A DNA stretch of 64,000 nucleotides from Dermatemys mawii (Eukaryota; Chordata; Testudines; Dermatemydidae): the NCBI GenBank assembly GCA_007922305.1, contig ML677333.1:17491272-17555271 (forward strand), read 5' to 3'. The notes beneath the pieces were generated by a model, which saw only the letters and a program-made list of their open reading frames with translations, had not been told where the DNA came from and did no database searches. Made by a program: the position numbers and the translations under genes. Shown piece by piece: positions 1 to 9,777 of this stretch. Position 1 is the stretch's first letter. Every line of letters begins with the position of its first letter.

Positions 1-657
1 AAAGAAACAGAAGTCATGGGGAGGAGAGATGGATTGTAGTTGGATTAATCTTGCACAGAGCAGGGCAACTCAGCTAGCAGGTACAGAAACATCTGAAGTA
101 GGGTGTTGCAGTCACTAGTCATACTCAGTAGCTGTTTCTAAAATGGCCTAGAAAAGTTGCATCATGGGCAAGGAGCGCTGCTGATCCTGCATATTTTTAT
201 CATTTGAAAGCTTGGACCAACAAAAGTAGAGAGGATAGAAAGTTATAAATAATAGTTAAAGGCACCCCTCTATTCAGCAGCTGATTGACCAGGACCAAGA
301 GATGTGTCAATGGATCACCTCATCTGTACCATTTTGGATACAGGCTACAGATTTCAGCTTCACCAGCAATTGAGGAGCAGTCATCTATTAAACTATGGTT
401 GGATTGCTGCTAGCTGTGGAGATTCCCAGAGTGCTGGGTTTCTGAAGTACTTGAAAGGACTGAAGTGTTGCTATTCTCCTCAAACTCTGAAGAATCCAAG
501 TGACACACTATGGTCACTCTAAAGACTGAGAAATCTCTGAAAGGAAATTGAAGGAGTGTGTATTTTGTGCACACCAATGTACAGAAATGTTGGAGCCTTA
601 TATTTAAATATAACAGCAACAAAACGGGGATCTTTGTATAAAGAATACTAGTCAATG
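1..657. other. Unassigned non-coding sequence
   Basis: I see no gene, exon or repeat family that I can name. The open frames at 304-522 (+) and 410-655 (-) are short, overlap each other, and show no domain pattern. Confidence 0.5.
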
Positions 658-716
658 GCCACGAAAGCTTATGCTGAAATAAACTGGTTAGTCTCTAAGG
701 TGCCACATGTATTCTT
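658..716 (+). repeat. Penelope-like element terminal repeat fragment
   Basis: About 59 bp match the distal part of the terminal repeat of the Penelope-like element at 3731-6818. It has the same ccacgaaagcttatgct block, then ggttagtct and aaggtgccaca. The proximal half, which would carry the hammerhead-like core and helix II 5' arm, is missing. This is a 5'-truncated relic. Its spacer (gaaataaactgg) differs from the full copy, so it probably belongs to a sister subfamily. Confidence 0.75.
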
Positions 717-1274
717 CATTTTCTTTGCCTATTTACAAGTTATTCATAGTATTCCAATTATTGTTTACAATCTTGTGTATATTAAATACTTACTGAACTA
801 TATGGTACTCTTAAACTGACTGGGAACTATTAACACCTACTTGTCAGGATTTTATATGCAATAGTCCCCAGGTTTAACTCTGTGTAATGCTTTCTGAGAG
901 ATCCTGAAAACTAAAGCCCATCCTGCGCTTCAACACAGAGTTAAACTGAGGTGCAGGAAGATGAAATGTTGTACTTATTGCCTAAGCCTCTCACTACCCC
1001 ATTTTAATAGCACCTTTGAGCTAGTTTGGACACATGCACATCAGCAGCATACAAGACCCATTCTAGCGGTATAGTGGTGTTGCTCATTAAGTGGTCCTTG
1101 TAGATGCCACTGGTACACTTTAAGTAATGCTGTTTGAAACTGTGCTATGTTAAAGCACACTAGGGAACCTTCTTGCACCAGCAGGGTCTGATCAACCAAT
1201 TTCTGCACAACACATTAGTTTGCTTTAGGAACCAAAGCCCCATAGAGCACATTATCTCATCACACAGACAAACC
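717..1274. other. Unassigned non-coding sequence
   Basis: No recognisable gene, exon or repeat. The sequence is moderately AT-rich without simple repeats. Confidence 0.4.
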
Positions 1275-1490
1275 CAGGGTTGAGTGGATAGGGCATGGGG
1301 CTGGGAATCAAAAGTCTTAAATTTCATTCCCAGCTCTGCTGCTGATCTACTGTGTAACTTTGGGCATGACATTTAATATCTGTGCCTCAGTTTATCCATC
1401 AGTAAAACTGGGATAATAAAGCACTTTACAACGGCATGTAAGCATTAAGATCTCTGCATGGAGAGCCCTATGTAATTGCTAACAGTTCTT
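1275..1490 (+). mobile_element. tRNA-derived SINE with MIR/CORE-like body
   Basis: The head resembles a tRNA: gttgagtggatagggca looks like an A box, and a B-box-like ttcattcccagctctg follows. The body has the MIR/CORE-SINE order: a gtgtaactttgggca stretch, ctgtgcctcagttta, a gtaaaactgggataataa stretch, then a degenerate tail (aagatctctgcatgga). It would have been transcribed by RNA polymerase III and moved by a LINE. It is old and diverged, with no clear poly-A tail or target duplication. Confidence 0.75.
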
Positions 1491-2457
1491 AACTAGAAAG
1501 GAAAGAAGAAAGACAACCCTTTCTGTATGAAGACATTAGGCCAGAACACTCAGAACATTGTCATCTGACCCCAATGTCTCCAGTCTGATTAGGGACTCTA
1601 GCTCACATTTAGTGAGGAATGAACCTCAGTTGAGACCTTGGATCTTGATGCTTTTACATTTTGAAGGAAGAGTTTGGATCATGATCCAGAGCTTTGCAAA
1701 TTCCTATTCACATTCGAAATAGGAAGCAGGTCACTAGCAACATGAGCCTTCTCTCTATCTTGTATTATCTGAAAGGTAAATGACTGTTGGCAGCAGAACC
1801 TATCAGCAAGAGTTCTGTGGCACCCCACTTTCTGCTTAAAAATCACAACATTTTGTTACTTCATAACATTTAAGCTCAAAACTCCTCCCCAGCTCTACGT
1901 TGAATGTCGGTTAAAACAATTTTATCTAAGAGTTTTAGGGTATTAGATCCAAATGCATTGCTTTAAAAGTCTCTAACAGAACAAGTAGAAGGCCAAACTA
2001 TGGGTAAAAAGGAATAATCTAAATTTGCTGCCTAGATAAAAGGGACAATTTTTGTGGCTAATGATTTCACAAATCATTAGACATAACAGCAATCAAAGCC
2101 AATGTTTCCTGCTCATTTTAAAACATGGTATCATAGGGTAAAATTGTAATGTTCCTTGTGAGTGGCCATTAGACTGACCATTACACAGAGGGCTAGTGCA
2201 TAATTGCTCCCCTAGTGTCATGCTCAAATAGCAGATGCAGCTGGTTATAGCTCCAGGGTCAGAAATCACAAGTACTTACTGTGATTGCAAAGGTCTCATC
2301 TGTGTCCAGATTACTCATTTCTTTTCCAAGAGAAAATGTCAGTTAATCAGCTTTAATAAAGAAGCACATTTACATTTAAAGAGACAGTGTGTGTATTCCT
2401 CTCTGCTTGTGACTGAAAAATACCTTTACTTCCAAAGTTCCATCTACACAAGAGGCC
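1491..2457. other. Unassigned non-coding sequence
   Basis: Nothing recognisable beyond AT-rich unique-looking sequence. No open frame has a domain-like pattern. Confidence 0.4.
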
Positions 2458-2545
2458 AGCTCTTCAGCTGGTGTAAATGAGCACAGCTCCACTGATGCCC
2501 TGGAGATGCATCTATTTACAGGGGTACGGTTCTGGCCTGTTATAC
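2458..2545 (+). repeat. Fragment of palindromic MITE (cagctggtgtaaat family)
   Basis: The segment starts with cttcagctggtgtaaatgagcacagctccactgatg and ends near ggttctggcctg. This resembles the intact 91-bp palindromic MITE at 57746-57836 and the fragment near 55240. The right arm has decayed, so the boundaries are approximate. Confidence 0.45.
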
Positions 2546-3730
2546 TGCTATGCGAGGAAACTATTTTTATATTGAGCTTCTAAAAAAGGTGGTCTTTGTT
2601 ACAGTGTTTAAACAAACCTATGTGCTATCTGCATCCTGGCACAACCATTTTAGCATGAGTCTTTCAAAAATGTATAATGAAGTGAAGATCATATCTTCTA
2701 CCACACTCACATTGCATCAGCCTGATGGGCTAGCGATAGTGCTCTTTGCTGCCATGCAGAGGAGCAAATGTATTATCCACAGACCAGTCCTGGACTTCCT
2801 CCCAGCCCCAGCAAAATGTGTGTCATGAAGGCAGGGTGTTTGTTTACCATTTTTGGCAGTTCCTCACGTTGCTCCAAACAATAATTCCAGGGCACAAAGG
2901 AGGAACTGCAATGGGCTCTGAGGGAGTTATATCCCATACCTCACCAAATGGCTACCTACCACCCCACAGAACCAGAAAAGTGGCTAAAGTAGAGAATAGT
3001 AGGTCAGTTAGAAAGTTAGGGCATGGAACTCTCATTCAAAAATGCATTCCGAGCCACTTTACGGTGGAGTCCAGTCTTTGCCCCTTAACGTTAGACTATA
3101 TTTTACTTTTCTTCACATGCTTAAGTAAACCGTGTAGGTAAAAGTAGTGAGCTGTTAGTGGACACACTGAAACCAGGATGTTGGTTCCAGCTGCTTTTTC
3201 CTTGAGGAAAGACTCAGAACATCAGATCCCCAGGAATAATTTAATCCAACATCCTGCAGTTGTACAACATTAATCAGTAATGCTCTGAGACAAACAGAAG
3301 TAAATTCATACTCTCTTCACCTTGGGTTGTTGGGCTTTTTGTCTCCCTCTCACCCCCACGCATCCCCAATGTTCCCACAGTCTTCCAAAGTTACATTCCT
3401 TCCCTGGTATCAATCAGCTATGGAGAAATTTAGTTAAAAGATTTTTTTAAAAAATACTGGCCTTTCCACTCTCAGTCAAGCCTGAAATTAGAATAGAATA
3501 TGGACACTTGAAACTTGTTCTCCCATTGGATCAGACATATGCTATAACACTGACTGCTACAACCACCCAAGCACTGAACTTACATCTTATTCATGCCATG
3601 AGATGTTTCATATGCTCAACATAGCTACCATTTTCTCTCTTAAGAGATTCCAAGATAACCTTAGCAGCCAACTTTTATCTGATATTTTTATAGAAGTAGC
3701 TTTCAACTTATGGGGATCCGCTCTGCTTTA
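2546..3730. other. Unassigned non-coding sequence
   Basis: This holds a 131-codon open frame (2746-3141, +), but its composition and lack of motifs suggest chance. No repeat family is recognised. Confidence 0.4.
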
Positions 3731-3816
3731 GTGACAAAGAGTCCTGTGGCACCTTAAAGACTAACTAAAAATTTTTAGAGCATATGCTTTTGTGGGCTAA
3801 TACCCACTTCGTCGGA
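3731..3816 (-). repeat. PLE terminal repeat, inverted 5' copy
   Basis: This is the reverse complement of the terminal repeat that follows. The two arms meet at the palindromic centre ggatgcatcc (3814-3823), so an RNA through here could fold into a hairpin of about 80 bp. Partly inverted 5' terminal repeats are a known Penelope feature attributed to their integration mechanism. Confidence 0.85.
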
Positions 3817-3907
3817 TGCATCCAACGAAGTGGGTATTAGTCCACGAAAGCTTATGCTCTAAAAAAATTTTAGTTAGTCTTTAAGGTGCCACAGGACTCT
3901 TTCTCAC
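3817..3907 (+). repeat. PLE terminal repeat, direct 5' copy with hammerhead-like core
   Basis: At 3820-3860 the order is ccaacga, a stem arm (agtggg), a loop, the matching arm (ccac), gaaa, then agc-ttat-gct. This is the layout of a type I hammerhead ribozyme: CUGANGA core, helix II, GAAA, short helix III, then the cleavage position. The core here reads ccaacga, so the conserved second and third bases (U and G) are both substituted and this copy should not cleave. Hammerhead motifs are reported from Penelope-like elements; the assignment here is by pattern only. Confidence 0.6.
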
Positions 3908-4491
3908 TTCTGCAATTCCAGACTAACACGGCTACCCCTCTGATTCTTGACAACATGCAAGGCACTGCATTTAGCCGTATGGAGTGGAAATCCATCAACC
4001 TCATGAAGAAACTTGCACAAATACAGACAGATATCATTTTTCTCTCCAAATGCAAACGAATGAACATCATACCAAATGGACTGAAGGTGAAAAATCCATT
4101 GCTTTTTACACACTGCACAGACTACAGTGAGAGATTATGCCAGACACTATCTAAGAAACTGAGGAACCACCTGATCAGCATCCTGTACAGCAAACAGGAA
4201 AACATCAAAAAAGAGCTTTCCAACCTGGAGACCTTGATAAACAACCAAACCTACACACAAACAGACTTTACTAAAATAAGACAGGAGATCTATATTACAC
4301 ACTTCACCTCTCTACAAAAGAAAAAGAACTGCAAGCTATCTAAAATCCTGCCTGCCACATGGGGCCACAGCAGTGGTACCCCTAACTCACCCAGCAGTAT
4401 CGTCAATCTATCCAGCTACACACTCAGCCTGGCAAAGAGTCTGTCCTATCTCGAGGACTCTCATTCTGCCCAACCACCCCCACAAACATGA
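3886..4491 (+). pseudogene. PLE N-terminal ORF region, broken
   Basis: This open frame runs 201 codons from within the terminal repeat. The likely element-specific part starts near the methionine at 3955. It is rich in lysine, asparagine and serine and matches the region preceding the reverse transcriptase in Penelope-like elements. It has no catalytic motif that I can name. The first part overlaps the terminal repeat and may not have been translated. Around 4470-4490 the reading frame shifts, and the continuation lies in the RT frame from the ATG at 4488. It is read together with the next two entries as one disrupted gene. Confidence 0.7.
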
Positions 4492-5830
4492 TACAATTCT
4501 GCGGTGATCTGGAAGCCTACTTTCGCCGTCTCCGACTCAAAGAATACTTTCAAGACTACATAGAACAGCACTGATACACAGACACCATCCCACCGGCAGC
4601 ACAAGAAGAACTCCACATGGACTCCCCCTGAGGGTCGAAATGACAGTCTGGACTTATACATAGAATGCTTCCGCCGACGTGCACGGGCAGAAATTGTGGA
4701 AAAACAACATCGCCTGCCTCACAACGAGCAGAACGCAACGCTATCCACAGCCTCAGAAACAACCCTGACATCATAATCAAAGAGGCTGATAAAGGAGGTG
4801 CTGTTGTCATCATGGACAAGTCTGACTACCAAAAGGAGGCTACCAGAAAACTCTCCAACACCAATTTCTACAGGTCACTTCCCTCAGATCCCACTGAAGA
4901 ATATACTAAGAAACTGCACCGTCTACTGAGGACACTCCCTACACTAACACAGGAACAAATTAACATACCCTTAGAACCCCAACTGGGGCTATCCTATCTT
5001 TTACCCAAGATCCACAAACCTGGAAATCCTGGATGCCCCATCATCTCGGGCATTGGCACTCTCATTGAAGGATTGTCTGGATATGTGGACACTGTACTCA
5101 GACCCTATGCCACCAGCACTCCCAGCTATCTCCGTGACACCACCGACTTCCTGAGAAAACTACAATACATTGGTGACCTTCCAGAAAACACCATCCTAGC
5201 GACCATGGATGTAGAGGCTCTCTACACAAACATCCCACACAAAGATGGAATACAAGCTGTCAGGAATAGTATCCCTGATGATGCCACAGCACAAGTGGTT
5301 GCTGAGCTCTGTGACTTTATCCTCACACACAATTATTTCAAATTTGGTGACAATATATACCTCCAGACCAGTGGCACCACTATGGGTACCCGCATGGCCC
5401 CACAGTACGCCAACATCTTTATGGCTGACCTGTAACAACACTTCCTCAAATCTCGTTCACTCACGCCCCTCCTCTATCTACGCTACATTGATGACATCTT
5501 CTTCATCTAGACCCATGGGAAAGAAACTCGGGAAGAATTCCACCATGATTTCAACAGCTTCCACCCCACCATCCACCTCAGTCTGGACCAGTCTACATGG
5601 GAGGTCCACTTCCTGGACAGCATGGTGCAAATTAATGACGGCCACATCAACACCACCCTATACCGAAAACCTACCGACAGCTATGCCTACCTTTATGCCA
5701 CCAGCTTCCACCCCGGGCACACCACACGATCCATTGTCTACAGCCAAGCACTGAGGTACAGTCGTATTTGCTCCAACCCCTCAGACAGAGACCAACACCT
5801 ACAAGATTTCCACCAAGCTCTCAAAACTAC
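4488..5830 (+). pseudogene. PLE reverse transcriptase, broken
   Basis: This encodes the RNA-dependent DNA polymerase of the Penelope-like element. The best stretch (4665-5435) has a basic-to-acidic lead-in (IIIKEADKGGAVVIMD), the RT1 motif LPKIHKPG followed by PIISGIGT, the RT3 aspartate in ATMDVEALYTNIPH, and the RT4 block SGTTMGTRMAPQYAN. The catalytic YIDD lies at 5484-5495 and is intact. It is flanked by two in-frame stops, TAA at 5433-5435 and TAG at 5508-5510. The thumb continues in the same frame to about 5830. Upstream, between 4570 and 4735, there are two or three further frame changes. Telomere-attached or target-primed synthesis is known for the family. This copy is dead. Confidence 0.9.
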
Positions 5831-6625
5831 AATACCCGCACAAGGAAATAAGGACACAGATCAACAGAGCCAGACGTGTACCCAGAAGCCTGCTGCTGCA
5901 AGACAAGCCCAAGAAAGAAAACAACAGAACACCACTGGCCATCACCTACAGTCCTCAGTTAAAGCCTCTCCAACGCATCATCAGTGATCTACAACGCATC
6001 CTGGACAACAATCCCTCAAGTTCACAGGCCTTGGGAGGCAGGCAAGTCCTGGCTTACAGACAACCTGCCAACCTCAAGCATATTCTCACCAGCAACAGCA
6101 CACCGTGCCATAATAACTCTAACTCAGGAACCAATCCATGCAACAAACCTCGATGCCAACTCTGCCCACACATCTACACCAGCAACACCATCACAGGACC
6201 AAACCAGATCAGCCACACCATCACTGGTTCATTCACCTGCACATCTACCAATGTAATATATGCCATTATGTGCCAGCAATGCCCCTCTGCTATGTACATC
6301 GGCCAAACTGGACAGTCCCTATGAAAAAGGATAAATGGACAAATCAGATATCAGGAATGGCAATATTCAAAAACCTGTAGGAGAGCACTTCAACCTCACC
6401 GGACACACCATAGAAGATTTAAAGGTCAGCATTTTGCAGCAAAAAAACTTCAAGTCCAGACTGCAAAGAGAGACTGCAGAGCTGCAATTCATTTGCAAAT
6501 TTGACACAATCAATTTGGGACTGAATAGAGATTTTGAATGGCTAGCTAACTACAAAAGCAGCTTCTCTTCTCTTGCTGTTCACACCTCCAGTTCAGCTGC
6601 TAGAGGAACACCTCACCCTCCCTGA
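5830..6625 (+). pseudogene. PLE linker and GIY-YIG endonuclease, broken
   Basis: After a frame change near 5830 the protein continues to 6324. A cysteine-rich stretch (PCNKPRCQLCPHI at about 6137-6175) precedes NVIYAIMCQQC and YIGQTGQSL. The latter two are the two halves of the GIY-YIG nuclease signature, here with IYA in place of GIY. In this family the nuclease nicks the target DNA to prime reverse transcription. A TGA stop follows the signature at 6322-6324. The conserved C-terminal part, including GEHFNLTGHT and the glutamate in AELQFICKFDTINLGLN, carries on in another frame at 6335-6625. A small deletion near 6335 explains the shift. Confidence 0.88.
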
Positions 6626-6724
6626 TTAGAGATAACAAGCTGGTTCAGCCTCATTGGACTAACCTTGTTATCTCCCACCTGGTTCTTGCCTACCTATTTA
6701 TACCTGCCCCTGGATACTTCCACT
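6626..6724 (+). other. PLE 3' untranslated region
   Basis: This non-coding tail lies between the end of the endonuclease frame and the right terminal repeat. It contains a diverged hairpin: aacaagctggttcagcctc followed by ggactaaccttgttatctc. Confidence 0.6.
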
Positions 6725-6818
6725 GCATGCATCCGACGAAGTGGGTATTAGCCCACGAAAGCCTATGCTCTAAAAAAATTTTAGTTAGTCTTTAAGGTGC
6801 CACAGGACTCTTTGTCAC
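6725..6818 (+). repeat. PLE terminal repeat, 3' copy with hammerhead-like core
   Basis: This is a direct copy of 3817-3907. The hammerhead-like unit at 6733-6771 reads ccgacga, stem arm agtggg, loop, arm cccac, gaaa, then gcctatgctc. Only the second core base differs from the CUGANGA consensus (C for U). Helix II is a clean pairing. The likely cleavage site would be after ctc at about 6768-6770. Confidence 0.65.
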
Positions 6819-7643
6819 ATGTCAGAATGTCATCCAGTCTTGTGTTGAAGATTTCAAGCAATGAAGAATCCACCAGAGCCCTTAGAAATAAGAACCCCAT
6901 ATGGGTCATTGGCATGATTCAAAGGCAGCACTTTCAGCTGGGCTACAGGAGTAATTCAACAATGCTATATTATTTGTTTAGTGATTTCTCCCCACCCCAC
7001 CACCCCCAGACATTAGGGATCTACTATTGCAGTTAAAATGACAAAATTATTAAAACATTAGTAAGAACACAGGCCCAAGTCCTGCAACAAGCACCATAAG
7101 GCAAACCTTGCTCCCCCGCACCCAGCTTCACTGGAATCAGTTGGCCTCCATACAGGCAGAAGGTGCAGGGTGACAGTTGTAAACCAGCATTCAGACTGAC
7201 CAGCTAGGGACAGAAGAGTAAAGCCTCAACTCTCTTCATATCCTTTTATTCAGGACTTGCTTTCTTTCCAGATCCCAAACTCAAAACCAGAGCAATTCAA
7301 ACCAGACTATGGGATACCAACCACCCCACGACCTTTCCAGAGTCAGTCAGCTGGGGGAGAAGCAAGCATACCCTTATCTACAGTAACCTCCTTTGTATCC
7401 GCTTCTCCTTTCCTTTTGTAACCCAGCCTGAGCAGGTATGTGATAGGCAGGAACCCATTAACCCCTTATATGCTGAAGTGCCTTTAAACCTCATCACACA
7501 GATCTTTTAGGACAACAGCAACATAAGAAATAAGTCACTTTTAAAAAAGCAGTCCCAGACCATATCAAAACCCTTTGTTAACATTATACAAATGTTTTAT
7601 GACTGAAAGGACTGCAATAGCTATAACCTATCAAGGTCTAGAC
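6819..7643. other. Mostly unassigned; possible LTR-like piece at 7240-7500
   Basis: No gene is seen. The stretch 7240-7500 has a tcttttattcagg motif and a pyrimidine-rich, cag-rich composition like the antisense of gypsy-type LTRs in this window, but no ends can be defined. Confidence 0.3.
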
Positions 7644-8007
7644 CAGGGGTGGGCAAACTTTCTGGCCTGAGGGTCACATCGGGGTTGCAAAATTGAATAG
7701 AGGGCCAGGTAGGAAAGGCTGTGCCATCTCAAACAGCCTGGCCCCGCCTCCATCTTGCCACCTCCCACTTTCCTGATTGCCCCACTCAGAATCTCCAACA
7801 CCCCCACCCGGCTCCTTGTCCCCTAACTGCCCCTCTAGAGACCCCCCACCCTAACTGTCCTCCCCATGATCCCACCCACCCAATACCCCTGACTGCCCCA
7901 ACCCCTATCCATCCCCCCGTTCCCTGACAGACCTCAGGGACTCTCACGCCACATCCAACCCCATCCCCTCCTGGATGTGGTCCACGGGCCATAGTTTGTC
8001 CACCCCA
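7644..8007. mobile_element. Non-autonomous hAT element (caggggtgggcaaac TIR)
   Basis: The left end is caggggtgggcaaactt and the right end is the inverse-like gtttgtccacccca. The 8-bp flanks gtctagac (7636-7643) and gtatagaa (8008-8015) match at six of eight positions, as expected for an old hAT target duplication. The interior is C-rich and non-coding; open frames there are by-products. A sibling copy lies at 18554-19022. Confidence 0.8.
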
Positions 8008-8039
8008 GTATAGAATGCAGCAAAGCATTCAGCACAGAA

Positions 8040-8630
8040 CCTGTAGTAGGGTTGTCATTAACTAAGCACTCCCCCATAGGGTGGGGTCACTTTGCAGGAA
8101 CCCTAACCCTATTAGCCTCTTGCATGCCCCTTAAGATGCTACAGTCTCTCTCATGGCTAACAGCACCCCCCATGCAGATCTGGTTTAGTTACAGAAATGG
8201 TTTAAACAATTCTCAGATCCCCAAAATAAAAATTATAACTATTACACAAAGGTTCATACTCAGCCCTGCTTCTTCTGCCACACAAAAAGCTCTTCTTGTA
8301 CTAGTTTACTCCATCCAAAGCCACCAGCAACAGCCCTTTATGGGTAGGGTTCAACTCGCTAGCTTCCTTCTCCTGTCAGCCCACTCTGCTCACAGGCCCA
8401 ACCTGGCTAGAGCCTCAGGCTTCTAGCTGTGTGACTACAACCTCCACTGGTATCAGAACCTTCTCTATAAGGGCATTTCTTTGTACAACTTCACAGCCTA
8501 TCCCTTCAGGGTAGCCACCTGCTGACCTTTATGGGGAATTACCTGATCCAACCCAGGTGTGCCTCTTTAGTAGAGTTCACTAGCCCCAGGCCCTCCAGTC
8601 CTCAAGGGGCAAGCTACCCTGTCATAGTGC
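8040..8630 (-). mobile_element. Possible solo LTR, minus strand
   Basis: Read on the minus strand, the segment starts tgacagggtagcttgcccc and has a TATA-like cttatagagaagg about 160 bp inside. It resembles gypsy-type solo LTRs elsewhere in the window in composition. No target duplication or right end is clear, so this is a weak call. Confidence 0.35.
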
Positions 8631-9117
8631 CATACAAGATACATTGGAGACAATAAACTCAAATGGATCAAGAAGCAGTTAACAGTCTGTAAACACAGAA
8701 TAGCAAATAGCACTGCATTGCATTTAGATGGGGTGAAGTATCTAGTGAGAAGCTGGAAGAGCCCTGCTTTCTTTATCGGCTTCATAAATGTCCTTAAGAA
8801 GGAAGTAAAAGGAACACGAATTACATTTACAGACAGTACCAGGCTAAGGTAGGAAAGACTGAATAAAAAAAACAAGAGAAAATATAAGCAAATCTATAGA
8901 TAATTGTGAAGTATCCAAATTAATAAAGTGAGTGTTATCAAGGGGAAAAAAGGATAATACATATGGGCAAGAAAAATCTTGAACAAAGGAGTTAGTTAGA
9001 TTGTTGGTTAGAAAGCAGATAAGTGCTCCCCCTACCCCCCCCAAAAAGCCTAAGCTGAATGGAAACAGATTCATAGAGGTAGACCAAAGGTCAAAAGGAA
9101 GTTCCTCTTCATACTGG
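8631..9117. other. Unassigned non-coding sequence
   Basis: AT-rich sequence with no recognised gene or repeat. Confidence 0.4.
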
Positions 9118-9777
9118 TGTGATGCTGTGGACTAGGCCCAAAGGTCCCCTGAGGAAAACCTCAGGGTTCTGCCACACCCCTCCCAGAAAAGGAGCAGTGG
9201 AGAGGTCCTCCATATAGCCTAGAGTGGTTGCGAGGAAGCTACCAATCAGAGGAGGTGCTGGAATGACCAATTAGGGGCAGGAGGGCCATATAAAAGAAGC
9301 TGCAGACCAGCACAGTAGCTAGTTGTTGCTGGGAGGGGGAGAAGAAAGGCTTGTATGTCTGGCTGGAAGAGTAGCAGACCCAAAGATAGTCTGTTGGCAG
9401 GGATTGGAGGAGTTAATGAGCTTGGTAGCAGGGACTGGGGGAGCACTGAAGGAGTTGATGTAAGAAGATAGTGCCTCCAAGGAGGAAGCCTGGGGACATA
9501 GCCCCATACCAAGGCTGCAACTACATAAAGACTGAGCCAAAGAGGGCTAGAGAGACATCACCAGAGGGGTATGGAGCTAGGCCCTGGTGGACTGTATATC
9601 CTGGAAAGGGTCTGTTCTGGTTCACATACAGTGTGTGAGACTTGGCTGGAAGGCTGAGTCAGTGGGGGGAAAAAACTGCCTGAGAACCACTGAAAGGCAT
9701 TATCAGAACTGAAAGAATGCAGACACAACTAGAGGGGGTGCTCATGGGAGGTGGGTTCCTGACCCTCTTACAACAGG
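9118..9777 (+). mobile_element. Solo LTR, gypsy-type
   Basis: The segment runs from about tgatgctgtggactaggcc to cttacaaca, giving TG...CA ends. A CCAAT-like tgaccaat (9263-9270) precedes a TATA box (catataaaag, about 9288-9297), as in an LTR promoter. No internal coding region flanks it, so it is most likely a solo LTR left by recombination. Boundaries are good to about 10 bp. Confidence 0.6.

Larger units (their letters stand above)
3731..6818 (+). mobile_element. Penelope-like retroelement, near full length, inactivated
   Basis: The order is: inverted terminal repeat (3731-3816), direct terminal repeat (3817-3907), N-terminal ORF, reverse transcriptase, cysteine motif plus GIY-YIG endonuclease, 3' UTR, and a second direct terminal repeat (6725-6818). 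The outer 23 bp at each end are inverse complements (gtgacaaagagtcctgtggc on the left, its complement on the right). An RT joined to a C-terminal GIY-YIG nuclease defines endonuclease-bearing Penelope-like elements, which are neither LTR nor LINE elements. The coding region carries at least four frame breaks and several stops, so this copy cannot make its proteins. The open frames on the opposite strand are shadows. Confidence 0.92.

Noticed and set aside
2746..3141. 131-codon plus-strand open frame
   Set aside because: No domain, no codon pattern or neighbours to support a gene; overlaps another chance frame.
3731..3907. Palindrome read as an independent MITE
   Set aside because: The same unit recurs at the 3' end of the Penelope-like element, so it is that element's terminal repeat.
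8096..8114. aaccctaaccctat, telomere-like
   Set aside because: Only about two repeat units; too short to be an interstitial telomere tract.
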